64,000 nucleotides of DNA, taken from NCBI RefSeq assembly GCF_900099835.1, contig NZ_FNKP01000004.1:439610-503609 (forward strand), written 5' to 3'. Positions 27,141-35,561 of the stretch are shown here, in pieces. The stretch is from Paraburkholderia fungorum. GTDB taxonomy: Bacteria > Pseudomonadota > Gammaproteobacteria > Burkholderiales > Burkholderiaceae. The first letter of the stretch is position 1. The number at the start of each line of letters is the position of its first letter. The notes below the pieces were generated by a model. The model made no database searches, was not told the origin of the DNA, and saw only the letters and a program-made list of their open reading frames with translations. The position numbers and the translations under genes are program-made.

Positions 27141-28580
27141 TCAGACCCCTACGGTTTCAAAGTCCCGGACATTGGCAATACGGCCAGCGAGTGCGCTCGC
27201 GGCGACGGTGGCCGGACTGGCGAGATGCGTTCGGGTTTGCAGACCGCCCCGATTCTCGAAGTTTCTATTCGCGGAACTGATCGTCCTTGCGCCTTGAGCA
27301 CTCGGCATCCCGGTGCAGCCAAAGCAGCCCGATTCGTTCCACACAAAGCCCGCGTCGATAAAGATCTTGTCGATTCCCTCTGCTTCTGCTGCCGCCCGGA
27401 CCGAACTGGAGCCCGGCACGCACACAGCCTGAATGCCGGCAGCGACCTTGTGGCCCTTCAACACCTTCGCGGCTTCGCGAAGATCGGACAGCCGCGCATT
27501 CGTGCAGGTGCCGATATAAGCAACGTCGATCGGCAGACCGACTACCGGTTCACCCGGCGTCAACTGCATGTAGGCAAGCGCACGCTCCATCGCCGCACGG
27601 CGCATCGGATCGGCCTCTTGCGCCGGGTCCGGCACATCTTCGCCGAGGCTCACTGTGTGCTGCGGACTCAGCCCCCACGTGACCTGCGGTTTCAGATCCG
27701 TCACGTCCAGATGGATTTCAGTGTCGAACACCGCGTCATCGTCGCTGCGCAGCGTGCGCCAGTGCCGCACCGCTTCATCCCACTTGGCGCCCTTCGGCGC
27801 GTACTGGCGGTCTTTCAGGTACGCGAAGGTCTTCTCATCAGGTGGCACGGAGGCCATCTTCGCGGAAAACTCGATCGCCATATTGCACAGCGTGAGGCGC
27901 CCTTCGATCGGCATGTCGCGGATCGTGCTGCCGGCGAACTCGACCGCGTAGCCCACACCCGCCTGCGCGCCGATCTGGCGGATCAGGTGCAGGGCAATAT
28001 CCTTTGCTGTGGTGTTCGGACCGGGCACGCCGTCGATCGTCACGCGCATCATCTTCGGGCGAGTTTGCAGAATGGTTTGCGTGGCCGCGACATGTTGCGC
28101 CTCCGACGCGCCGATGCCCCACGCGACCGCGCCGATTCCGCCAATCGTCGACGTATGGCTGTCACCGCACACGATCATCAGACCCGGCAACGCGATACCC
28201 GCCTCGGTTGCCATCACGTGCGTAATGCCCTGGTTGCGGCTGCCGACGTCGGCGAAGTTCACACCGAACTTGTTCGACAGATTGCGCAGAATCGCCATGC
28301 GCTCGACGCCCGCGCCCTTGTTCGAACCGGTGCCGCCAGTCGACACCGGGCGCTCGTCGTTGGGTCCGCGCCCCGGAAACGTCGCGATGAAATGGTCGAC
28401 CGTCGAAAACACCATCTCCGGCTTGATGGGTACCCGGCCGGACTTGTCGAGTTGAAATAGCGCTTCGCTGCCGCTCATGTCGTGCAGCACGAGCCGGTCG
28501 ATCGCCAGCAGACATTCACGCTCGCTGAATGAGTGAATGATGTGTTCGTTCCAGACCTTCTCGAAGAATGTCGAGCCCAT
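27141..28580 (-). CDS. leuC: 3-isopropylmalate dehydratase-type large subunit
   Basis: The protein has 479 residues from the ATG at 28580, preceded by AGAGG at 8 bases; an upstream open stretch is not part of the family. Aconitase signatures: VCGDSHTSTIGGIGAVAWGIG and the iron-sulfur ligands in YIGTCTNARLSDL and ESGCFGCTGMP. In housekeeping LeuC the last motif usually reads GCSMCLAMNP, so this protein departs at a position next to the cluster. The substrate-binding surface may therefore differ. It lies in an operon with the small subunit and a PBP-fold decarboxylase-like protein, supporting a specialised hydro-lyase. Confidence 0.87.
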   Translation of the reverse strand: MGSTFFEKVWNEHIIHSFSERECLLAIDRLVLHDMSGSEALFQLDKSGRVPIKPEMVFSTVDHFIATFPGRGPNDERPVSTGGTGSNKGAGVERMAILRNLSNKFGVNFADVGSRNQGITHVMATEAGIALPGLMIVCGDSHTSTIGGIGAVAWGIGASEAQHVAATQTILQTRPKMMRVTIDGVPGPNTTAKDIALHLIRQIGAQAGVGYAVEFAGSTIRDMPIEGRLTLCNMAIEFSAKMASVPPDEKTFAYLKDRQYAPKGAKWDEAVRHWRTLRSDDDAVFDTEIHLDVTDLKPQVTWGLSPQHTVSLGEDVPDPAQEADPMRRAAMERALAYMQLTPGEPVVGLPIDVAYIGTCTNARLSDLREAAKVLKGHKVAAGIQAVCVPGSSSVRAAAEAEGIDKIFIDAGFVWNESGCFGCTGMPSAQGARTISSANRNFENRGGLQTRTHLASPATVAASALAGRIANVRDFETVGV

Positions 28581-28669
28581 GATTGGTTCCTCTCGTGAAT
28601 CGCGCGGCGCTTCAGAAGCCTGCCGCCGTGTTGTTTCTGCCATCCGGCGTTGCGTGCGGTAGCGCTCGC

Positions 28670-29590
28670 TCAGACAGAAGTTGTGGCTTGGTCGGCGTCG
28701 CCCGAAAGCGTCTGCGGCCATGCGGCGAACAAATCGTCGTATTCGAAGAGCTTGGTGGTCATCTGCTGTTCGTACGCGTAACGCAACATCAGATCGATCG
28801 AGCGACGATTGGCCTTGTCGCCGTACGGTGTAAAGCGCTTGCCGTCCTGCACATCGCGCAGCGCCAGTTCGCGTGCCTCCGTGAAGCAGCGGGCGAGTTC
28901 ATCGACCACCCACGGCGACTGTTCGATCAGCGCGGTCCGCACCGACAACACATGATTGACCCCATGCACGCCTTCGCGTTGCGCCCATGCCTGAGCGACG
29001 GTCGCCGCGTCCTCGATGACGGCTCGCAGATCTGTCGCGCCCTTGACAACATGCGGTGACGCGACGATGGCGTCGACTTCTTTACGCCTCAGAAGAACGA
29101 GAAGGTCTTTCTCGTCTACACGTTGAACATTTGCTGGATCGACGAAGCTCGCCACGTGCGAATCCTCGGTGGTCACCCAGGTTAGTTCGGCGGGCGCTAC
29201 GTCGTATTCGTGTTGCAGCACACCGCGAATCCAGACGCCTGTGGTCTGCGCATAGGCGCGAATTGCAATACGCTTGCCACGCAGCGATGCTGGACCGTGG
29301 ATGTCAGAGTCCTTCAGACAGACCAGCGCGGCGTGCGGCAGTCCGCCGCCAGCGATCACGATTGGCATCGCGGTCAACGGCGCGCCTGCATCGGCAAGCA
29401 GAAGTTGCGTCGCAACAGGCATTTCGGCGATGTCGTAGGCGAGATCGCGCGCCATGCGTCGGAAAGTTTCGGTATAAGGCGTTGCGCCGCACGGCTCGAT
29501 CTTGAGTCGGCCGCTGTGGACGCGGCCATCCAGCAACGGTTCGGTCAGCGGTACCGCGCGTAGGCCGGCCCGCAGGTTCAGGAGAGTCAT
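28670..29590 (-). CDS. PBP-fold protein of the 4,5-dihydroxyphthalate decarboxylase-like family
   Basis: The protein has 306 residues and no signal peptide. The pattern LTEPLLDGRVHSGRLKI, TETFRRMARDLAYDIAEMPV, HAALVCLKDSDIHGPASLRG, then KRIAIRAYAQTTGVWIRG is that of Pht5 (4,5-dihydroxyphthalate decarboxylase) and its relatives, which use a type II periplasmic-binding fold in the cytoplasm. Many family members are misannotated as ABC binding proteins; the absence of an export signal argues for an enzyme or intracellular binder. It lies 5 bp after the MFS symporter gene and 89 bp before leuC, clearly co-transcribed. A decarboxylation of an aromatic or unsaturated diacid is plausible; the substrate is unknown. 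Confidence 0.75.
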   Translation of the reverse strand: MTLLNLRAGLRAVPLTEPLLDGRVHSGRLKIEPCGATPYTETFRRMARDLAYDIAEMPVATQLLLADAGAPLTAMPIVIAGGGLPHAALVCLKDSDIHGPASLRGKRIAIRAYAQTTGVWIRGVLQHEYDVAPAELTWVTTEDSHVASFVDPANVQRVDEKDLLVLLRRKEVDAIVASPHVVKGATDLRAVIEDAATVAQAWAQREGVHGVNHVLSVRTALIEQSPWVVDELARCFTEARELALRDVQDGKRFTPYGDKANRRSIDLMLRYAYEQQMTTKLFEYDDLFAAWPQTLSGDADQATTSV

Positions 29591-29595
29591 TTTGT

Positions 29596-30972
29596 TCAGA
29601 TTTCCACGGAGGAAGTTTTCGAAACGGTGCCCGGCGCATTGGACTCGCGGCCTGAAGGTGCCGATGGCGCGGCCGCCGGATCTTTAAGATCCGTTGCCAG
29701 ATCCACGCCGCGCGTTTCCGGAGCGAGCAGGACGCCAATGGCGGCGAATGCGTACAGCGATATGGCAACTGTGATCATTGCCGTACCAAACGCCGAGCGC
29801 CCTGCCAGATAGCCCACCACCGCCGGCGCGACGGCGGCCGTCGCCCGCACAAATGCATTGTTCAGACCGATTGCGCGACCACGGATGCGGGTGCCGAAAA
29901 GCTCGCCGAGCATCGGCTGAACCCCTGTCGCCAGCCCACCTTGCAGCAGCCCCACCAGCAGACCTACGCCCAGCGTCAGCGCCAGAGAGCCGCTGACCGA
30001 CAGGTACACAGGCACTGCGGCAGCCTGCATCGCCAGGAAGAGAAGGAACACCGGTCGCCGGCCATAACGGTCACTCACCGGCCCATAGAGCCAAGGGCCG
30101 ACGAACGAGCCGGCGATATTGAGCGCAAGGTAGCCGCCAGTGTGCGTGACGTCCAGGTGGAAAGCGCTTTGCAGATAGGTCGGGAGCCAGAAAATCATCA
30201 CTTGGGCGGCGCCGTAGACGCCCACCGAAATCATCGCGGTGACGAGCGTGTTCCGTGCATTACTGCCCCGAAACAGATCAAGCATTGAAGTACGATCCTG
30301 CTCGACCGGCGTTGCTTTCTTCGCAGCGAGAAATAGCGATGACTCACCGACGAAGCGTTGCAGCAGGATCACGTAGAGCGCCGGGATAATCCCCAGACCG
30401 AACAACACTCTCCACGCGTATTGCGCCGGCACGACAGCATGCACGGCCAACATGCTGCAGACCGCAATCGCATAACCCATTGCATAGCCGCTTTGAGTAC
30501 CGGAGACGGCGCGGGCGCGGTAACGCGAGCGGATCATCTCGTTGACGAGCGTAGAACTCGCTGTCAGCTCAGCGGCATAGCCTATGCCCTGAATCGCGCG
30601 CATGACCGCGAGATAGGTGAAGCTGTGCGCAAATGCTGCGAGAGCGGTCGATACCGCGCTGATCGCGATCGCTATCTGCAATACACGCAGGCGCCCGAAG
30701 CGGTCTGCCGCCGCGCCGGCAAGCAGCGTGGAGAATGCGGCAACCACCGTGGTCAGACTGCCAAGCAGGCCGGCCTGCCCACGGCTTAACGCGAAAACGC
30801 CGATCAGCGTCGGCAGCATCAACGCGTAGACCTGGGAGTCCATCGCGTCGAGCACGCGACCACCGAAGCAGGCTGCCCAGGTGACACGTTCGCGCCTGTT
30901 CAATGAAAATAACCAGAAGCCCTGACGTTCGCCGTCAGGGTCATGTGTGTGCGCGTTGTCGTGCAAGGACAC
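29596..30972 (-). CDS. MFS transporter, aromatic acid:H+ symporter-like
   Basis: The protein has 458 residues from a GTG at 30972, supported by GGAG 8 bases upstream; an upstream ATG frame adds 38 residues of unlikely sequence. Twelve hydrophobic segments are visible. The motif RVLDAMDSQVYALMLPTL in helix 1 resembles the D-G/A-x-D signature of the aromatic acid:H+ symporter family; AADRFGRLRVLQIA and VSDRYGRRPVFLL are the paired loop 2-3 and 8-9 motifs. It is the first gene of the five-gene catabolic operon and presumably imports its substrate, likely an organic (perhaps aromatic) acid. Confidence 0.88.
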   Translation of the reverse strand: MSLHDNAHTHDPDGERQGFWLFSLNRRERVTWAACFGGRVLDAMDSQVYALMLPTLIGVFALSRGQAGLLGSLTTVVAAFSTLLAGAAADRFGRLRVLQIAIAISAVSTALAAFAHSFTYLAVMRAIQGIGYAAELTASSTLVNEMIRSRYRARAVSGTQSGYAMGYAIAVCSMLAVHAVVPAQYAWRVLFGLGIIPALYVILLQRFVGESSLFLAAKKATPVEQDRTSMLDLFRGSNARNTLVTAMISVGVYGAAQVMIFWLPTYLQSAFHLDVTHTGGYLALNIAGSFVGPWLYGPVSDRYGRRPVFLLFLAMQAAAVPVYLSVSGSLALTLGVGLLVGLLQGGLATGVQPMLGELFGTRIRGRAIGLNNAFVRATAAVAPAVVGYLAGRSAFGTAMITVAISLYAFAAIGVLLAPETRGVDLATDLKDPAAAPSAPSGRESNAPGTVSKTSSVEI

Positions 30973-31599
30973 GGTGTCGTCTCCGCCATCGGTTAGGTTG
31001 CCGGGATCGTTATTGCAGCCCCCGCTCAGTGAACCGATCTTGCCACATGCCTCTATGTGACGGATGCACACCAGTTTTCGCACCATTGCAAGACAGGATC
31101 ACTGCATCACGGCACATGACGTTCGGACGGAAATGGCCGGTCACCAGGCGATGCGAAGCCGATTGTTGCAATCATCTCCGTTTAATGGCACCTAGGGGCT
31201 TCTGGGTTCCTGCCATAAGATTGTTGATCTGTTGCCTCAGTTACTCGCGATGTGCCATTGCGGACGTACGTAGGGAGTTGCGCGATCGGTTCTGCCCCCA
31301 ATTTCTTTAGGCGAACGATCTGCGAGAAGAGGCTTTGGCACCTCGCTCAAGAAAAGGTTGACCATATTTCAAGGCGGAGGGCGACCGAGAGAGTCTGGAA
31401 GGTCGATTTTTGCCGCTAATGGCACGATTGCCGATAGGGACAATCAACTCAAGTGCATCGAGCTTGGCTGGTCGAACAACAGAGGCGCAAGAAACCCATC
31501 CGGGCATCTGCTTCCAGTCCTCATCACCTCCATCATCCTGGCAACTCCGAGTATATTCATGACCCTCTCAAGGCCGTAGGCCTATACCTGGAGACTCAT
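30973..31599. other. Upstream region of the MFS-leuCD operon
   Basis: About 630 bp without an identifiable gene. It must hold the promoter of the minus-strand operon. No adjacent regulator gene is present, which is unusual for a catabolic operon. The left end may include a few decayed codons of the neighbouring IS remnant. Confidence 0.5.
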
Positions 31600-32334
31600 C
31601 TCGGTGCTCCCCCCCCGACGGCCAGGGTCATACAGTGCGCGGCACCCATCCAATGCTCGAGCGTGCCTAAGACGTGGTCAACAACGCCCCTTCGAATCGT
31701 CATCGCATCAGGTTTCCTGTCGAGGCGACGTCGCATGGATTCAAGTAAATTTTTGTGCTCCCATGGCCTGATGCGTGGATAGTCGCTGCGAAAACATCGC
31801 TCGTCGAGATGGCTACGCGGGCATGCATTGGATGAGTACACGTCCAGATTCATTCCATTTTTAATAGTTTTGAATCAAAGAATCGCGCATTCGCCGGCGA
31901 GGCATTGATACTCATCGTTGGAAACATAGATAAGTCCCGCCTGGTAGTAGCTAGCCCCGTTCTTCATTGACACCGAGGTGAGTGGTTTGGGGACATACGT
32001 CTTGATTCCGCTAGTGAGCACCCTTGGATATCCGGACCGCTGAAGTAGCCGCGATCAGCCAGCACTTTCGGCTTTGGCTTGCTCATCGCGTCTTTCGCCG
32101 ATAGAGCCGTTTTGCCAAGTTGACCATGATCGCCTCCGATATTAATCACCTCGTGATCGACGATCAGATGATGTTTTGTATGAACTGCTAGCTGGACGTT
32201 GTAGTCGACGGTGCCGGCTGTTTTGCCGCCTGTCATGGATCGCGATCCGAGTCGGTGAGCGACAGTTGTTTATCCGATCCTTCCTTTAGTCGCGCCCTGA
32301 TCTGGTCGAGCTCACTCATTCGTAATCACCTAGA
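31600..32334 (-). pseudogene. Degenerate IS1182-family transposase
   Basis: Pieces in order on the minus strand: QIRARLKEGSDKQLSLTDSD (near 32300), then after a frameshift near 32235 GKTAGTVDYNVQLAVHTKHH and VLADRGYFSGPDIQG. After a second frameshift near 32010 come GIKTYVPKPLTSVSMKNGAS and YQCLAGECAIL, then an in-frame TGA, then RIRPWEHKNLLESMRRRLDR, QPDAM-like KPDAMTIRRG and VVDHVLGTLEHWMGAAH. These match the DDE transposase of IS1182 elements in order, including GHD- and DRGYF-type motifs. Both ends and the N-terminal third are missing. It is inactive. Confidence 0.8.
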
Positions 32335-32416
32335 TTGTCCGCCGTTCGAAGCAAGTTCGGCCAGCTTAGGCCCGACTGCGAGCCGCAGTTTGCCCTTTTG
32401 CATATCGGTCGCCATC

Positions 32417-33262
32417 TCAGACCCGAGTAAAAAAGGCGGCCAGAACATCAATCTCCGTTTGATCGCCGCGCTCGTCGGCTGCCAACCGCTCAAATAGCGC
32501 ACTCGCACCAGCAAATATCTCATGCTCGGGCCGATCACCCATCAGCGATTCCACTTCATCTACCTCGGCGACCCAGCGGTGGCTCTTTCTAAACATGTCG
32601 GGCACCATACGTTGCAGCCATGCGAACAGATGTGGTTGAGTGGCCTGCAACTCGGAGTTCAGCGCATCCATCGAACCGGTGCGCTGCGCCGCGAGGATGA
32701 GCGCCGACCCGAGCGCGACCAAACCCTTGGTGAGGCCGCCGTAGCACATCTTCAACGACGAAGCAGCGCCCACCGGTGCATCGAGCACCCGGATTTCCAG
32801 ACCGTATTCGCCGAGTACCTGGAGACTCGGAGCAAGCGGTCCGCTGGCAAAAATCTTCGGGCCGCCCGTCGCGCCAGGTTTGGCCGGAAAGCCGATGATG
32901 CTTGCATCGACGAAACTTCCGCCATTCTCTTCGATGTTCTTAGCAATTCCGAGTGCTGTGTCGGGGCTAATTGCGTTGCAATCGACATAGAGGGGACGGC
33001 GCGGCGCCCGGATCAGCGCCGGCGCGATACGCCGTGCGAATCCGGCTGCGTGCGCGGGTGGCAAGACAGACAGCAGGAAATCCGCATCGAGTAGCTGATC
33101 GTCGTCCTTTGCGCTGGTCATACCCGCAAGCTCGGCACGTCGACGGTTCGCTTCACTGCGCCCTTCGAGCATCGTCAGAACTTTGACACCGCGTGCGGTG
33201 AGTTGCGCGGCCAAAGCGGCCCCCATCTCACCCGCGGATGGGATTGCAACGATCGGTTTCAT
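32417..33262 (-). CDS. NAD(P)-binding 6-phosphogluconate-dehydrogenase-like oxidoreductase (DUF1932)
   Basis: The protein has 281 residues from the ATG at 33262, preceded by GGAGAGAAGG; the long open upstream stretch overlaps the next gene and is rejected. The N-terminal Rossmann domain shows IPSAGEMGAALAAQLTARGV and a LLSVLPPAHA segment typical of beta-hydroxyacid dehydrogenases. The C-terminal DUF1932 domain shows VGAASSLKMCYGGLTKGLVA, where the lysine corresponds to the conserved helix of the family. It closes the 32-37 kb operon. It likely oxidises or reduces a hydroxy acid or related intermediate; the exact substrate is unknown. Confidence 0.84.
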   Translation of the reverse strand: MKPIVAIPSAGEMGAALAAQLTARGVKVLTMLEGRSEANRRRAELAGMTSAKDDDQLLDADFLLSVLPPAHAAGFARRIAPALIRAPRRPLYVDCNAISPDTALGIAKNIEENGGSFVDASIIGFPAKPGATGGPKIFASGPLAPSLQVLGEYGLEIRVLDAPVGAASSLKMCYGGLTKGLVALGSALILAAQRTGSMDALNSELQATQPHLFAWLQRMVPDMFRKSHRWVAEVDEVESLMGDRPEHEIFAGASALFERLAADERGDQTEIDVLAAFFTRV

Positions 33263-33356
33263 ACCCTTCTCTCCGCTACAGGTTGACCGTACCACGACTA
33301 GAGCCTCGCCGCTGACCACCAAAAGACTCGACCGTTGCCGGTGCCCGCCAGTGAGG

Positions 33357-34130
33357 CTATGGCAGCGCTCGCGCGAGGCGAAATCCGATATTGTCGTCAC
33401 GGTGATCGGCACCGTCGCCGCCGCGATAGGAGAAACGCGCGCGAGACGCTGCGCGATTCCAGCCGCCACCGCGTGTAACCCGGTCGTCGCAATCACCGGT
33501 GATCCAGGCGCTGCCATCCTTGGGCGCACCTTCATAACTGCTGTGATAACAGTCTTGCGTCCATTCCCATACATTGCCCGTCATGTCGTACAGATTCCAG
33601 GCGTTCGGACGCTTCCCGCCAACGTCGTGGGTCGTGTCATCGCTGTTATCCGAGTACCACGCCAGTCCCGCGATATCGCCGGTGCCGCAATAAACGTCCT
33701 GCTGCTCGCCGGCCCGACACGCGTATTCCCATTGCGACTCGCTGGGCAGGCCGATTCTGGTTCCGCTCTGTTTGGCCAGTTTCTGCGCGGCGGCCTCTGC
33801 GTCGACCCAAGAAACTCTTTCGACCGGTCGCTTCGGGCCTTTGAATTCGCTCGGATCGGAGCCCATCAGTTTCTGATATTGCGCCTGGGTCACCTCGTAC
33901 TTGCCCAGATAGAATCCCTTTACGCACACTTGATGCACGGGCTGTTCCTTGTCCGCCCCATTCGTCGCGCCCTGATTGAAACAACCACCCGGCACCCAGA
34001 CGAACTCCATGCCCGTGGTGGGCTCCGTCCACGCTGTGCCCGGGGCCGGATCGGCTTGCGCTGTCACCGAGACAAATACCGTAATCAGCAGCGCCATTAC
34101 CCGACTACCCAGGTGTTTCTCGAAACGCAT
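33357..34130 (-). CDS. Exported formylglycine-generating-enzyme-fold protein without the catalytic cysteines
   Basis: The protein has 257 residues from the ATG at 34130 (AGGAAGAG just upstream). The signal peptide (RVMALLITVFVSVTAQA) predicts a periplasmic location. The FGE/SUMF1 fold is plain: GMEFVWVPGGCF, KGFYLGKYEVTQAQYQKLMG, PVERVSWVDAEAAAQKLA, GLPSESQWEYACRAG, NLYDMTGNVWEWTQDCY and VTRGGGWN, then GFRLARALP. True formylglycine-generating enzymes have a Cys pair after RGGSW; here that position reads WNRAASRARFSYRGG with no Cys. It is thus a non-oxidase relative, perhaps a lectin-like or PvdO/EgtB-related role. Confidence 0.88.
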   Translation of the reverse strand: MRFEKHLGSRVMALLITVFVSVTAQADPAPGTAWTEPTTGMEFVWVPGGCFNQGATNGADKEQPVHQVCVKGFYLGKYEVTQAQYQKLMGSDPSEFKGPKRPVERVSWVDAEAAAQKLAKQSGTRIGLPSESQWEYACRAGEQQDVYCGTGDIAGLAWYSDNSDDTTHDVGGKRPNAWNLYDMTGNVWEWTQDCYHSSYEGAPKDGSAWITGDCDDRVTRGGGWNRAASRARFSYRGGDGADHRDDNIGFRLARALP

Positions 34131-34214
34131 GATCTCTTCCTGTATGTTTGAATTCTGATTCTTTGTACGCTGACTGCCGACAGCGGGAGGGGCACTGTCG
34201 CGCATCCTGGACGC

Positions 34215-34697
34215 CTAGTTCCCGCTTTTTGGCGGAATACTCGGTTCGATCAGACGAAAATGCCAGCCATCTGCACTCTTGACGAAGACGGCCACCAGAT
34301 TGCCGGTTTCCGTATGCAGTTCACCACTCGGATCTTTTGATTGAATGGTTATGTGGGCGACTCCATAGCCCCCATTCCCCTGAACATGCACCTCCTGCAT
34401 CTCGATGTGATGCTTGACGGCACCATTGGCGAAGCGGTTCCTGTAGTACTCAACCAGCGCGTCATGGCCATGGATGATATTTCCCGCTGGCGAAACCAGC
34501 ACGCCGTCCGGCGCATATAACGCCGCCATTGCATTCGGATCTTGAATGGCATAGTTGGCGTCGTACTGTGCACCGAGCCTCGTCGCCGCGTCGAGCAACT
34601 CCGATTGTCGAGGCGTCGCTGCATATGCAACGGGGAGTACTGTCAGAAGGGAAGCGCTCAGCAGCACACTCGCAAAATTGTCTTTCCAGCTCGTCAT
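34215..34697 (-). CDS. Exported SnoaL/SgcJ-EcaC-like protein
   Basis: The protein has 160 residues from the ATG at 34697, with GAGG 10 bases upstream. The signal peptide (VLLSASLLTVLPVAYA) predicts export. The domain is a DUF4440/SgcJ-type NTF2 fold: AATRLGAQYDANYAIQDPNA, LYAPDGVLVSPAGNIIHG, VEYYRNRF and DGWHFRLIEPS at the end. It lies between the SDR gene (40-bp gap) and the FGE-like gene (84-bp gap), all on one strand. Two consecutive exported proteins in a catabolic operon suggest part of the pathway is periplasmic. The reaction is unknown. Confidence 0.83.
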   Translation of the reverse strand: MTSWKDNFASVLLSASLLTVLPVAYAATPRQSELLDAATRLGAQYDANYAIQDPNAMAALYAPDGVLVSPAGNIIHGHDALVEYYRNRFANGAVKHHIEMQEVHVQGNGGYGVAHITIQSKDPSGELHTETGNLVAVFVKSADGWHFRLIEPSIPPKSGN

Positions 34698-34737
34698 GGA
34701 TCTTTTACCTCTTCGACAAAATGGCGGAACAGGGGGA

Positions 34738-35517
34738 CTACATGACCGGCGACATATTTCCATCGACATTGATCGAAGTACCGGTCACATAGCTCGCAAG
34801 ATCCGACGCAAGAAAGCACGCCACGTTGGCAAATTCTTCGGCTGTGCCGACTCGTCCCAGCGGTACGCCTTTCGCCATGTCGGCGAGAAAATCATCATAG
34901 GAGCCGTTGCCCGTCTGCGCATGTTTGCGTGCCCACTGATCGCTGTCGATCAGTCCCACGTGCAGCGCATTGACGAGGATGTTGTGAGGTGCGCCCTCTC
35001 CTGCCAGAACTTTCGTCAAGGCCATGCCAGCGGCACGAGACACGGACGTGGGTGCGGATGCGGCTTTCGGTGCCTTCGCGCCGATATTGAGCACGTTGAT
35101 CACGCGGCCCCAGCGGCGCTCGATCAGTTGCGGCCATACGAGCCGGGTCAATCGGATCGCAGCGAATAGCTTCAGGTCCAGATCGGCCTGCCATGTCTCG
35201 TCCGAAATCGACGCGAACGGGCCCGTCTGCGCGATCCCCGCGTTATTGACCACGATATCGATCTTGCCGAACACGTTCATCACATCCGAATACGCGGAGG
35301 CGATTGCGTCGGCTTTTGTCACGTCGCAAGGGACAATATGCACCCGTCCCGTGGCCGTGCCGGACACGAAAGTTCGTGCCTGTTCGAGCGCCTCGGGTCG
35401 GCGGGCAAGGAGCGCAACATCGGCACCGCTTTGAGCCATCCGCGCGGCTATTGCCCGACCGATGCCTTTGCTCCCGCCAGTAATGACTGCCACACGCCCT
35501 TTCATATCTATTTGCAT
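34738..35517 (-). CDS. Short-chain dehydrogenase/reductase-fold protein with altered active site
   Basis: The protein has 259 residues. The cofactor motif TGGSKGIGRAIA and the NNAG motif (IDIVVNNAGIAQTG) are normal. The usual YxxxK catalytic pair is not: the aligned segment reads TSVSRAAGMALTK, giving Thr for Tyr and Arg for Lys. The C-terminal region is standard (PLGRVGTAEEFANVACFLAS, YVTGTSINVDG). The same Thr/Arg exchange occurs in the SDR at 62251-63057, which also shares the segment after the active site. The protein may use a different mechanism or be a non-redox member. It lies 44 bp after the MFS gene. Confidence 0.87.
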   Translation of the reverse strand: MQIDMKGRVAVITGGSKGIGRAIAARMAQSGADVALLARRPEALEQARTFVSGTATGRVHIVPCDVTKADAIASAYSDVMNVFGKIDIVVNNAGIAQTGPFASISDETWQADLDLKLFAAIRLTRLVWPQLIERRWGRVINVLNIGAKAPKAASAPTSVSRAAGMALTKVLAGEGAPHNILVNALHVGLIDSDQWARKHAQTGNGSYDDFLADMAKGVPLGRVGTAEEFANVACFLASDLASYVTGTSINVDGNMSPVM

Positions 35518-35561
35518 GTTCCTGGTTCCTTAAAAAATTCAATGAATGGATTCGAGTCGAC

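Noticed and set aside
27024..28460. A 478-codon plus-strand open frame opposite leuC/leuD
   Set aside because: It is antisense to two well-supported genes and has no domain or ribosome-binding site.
26499..28580. Housekeeping leucine biosynthesis operon
   Set aside because: No leuA or leuB is present, the neighbours are catabolic, and the LeuC cluster motif departs from the usual form.
28670..29590. ABC transporter binding protein
   Set aside because: It has no signal peptide and no transporter genes adjacent, and the pattern fits the dihydroxyphthalate-decarboxylase-like family better.
30920..30940. Intrinsic terminator at the perfect hairpin
   Set aside because: It lies inside the coding start of the MFS gene and is not followed by a T-run in either direction.
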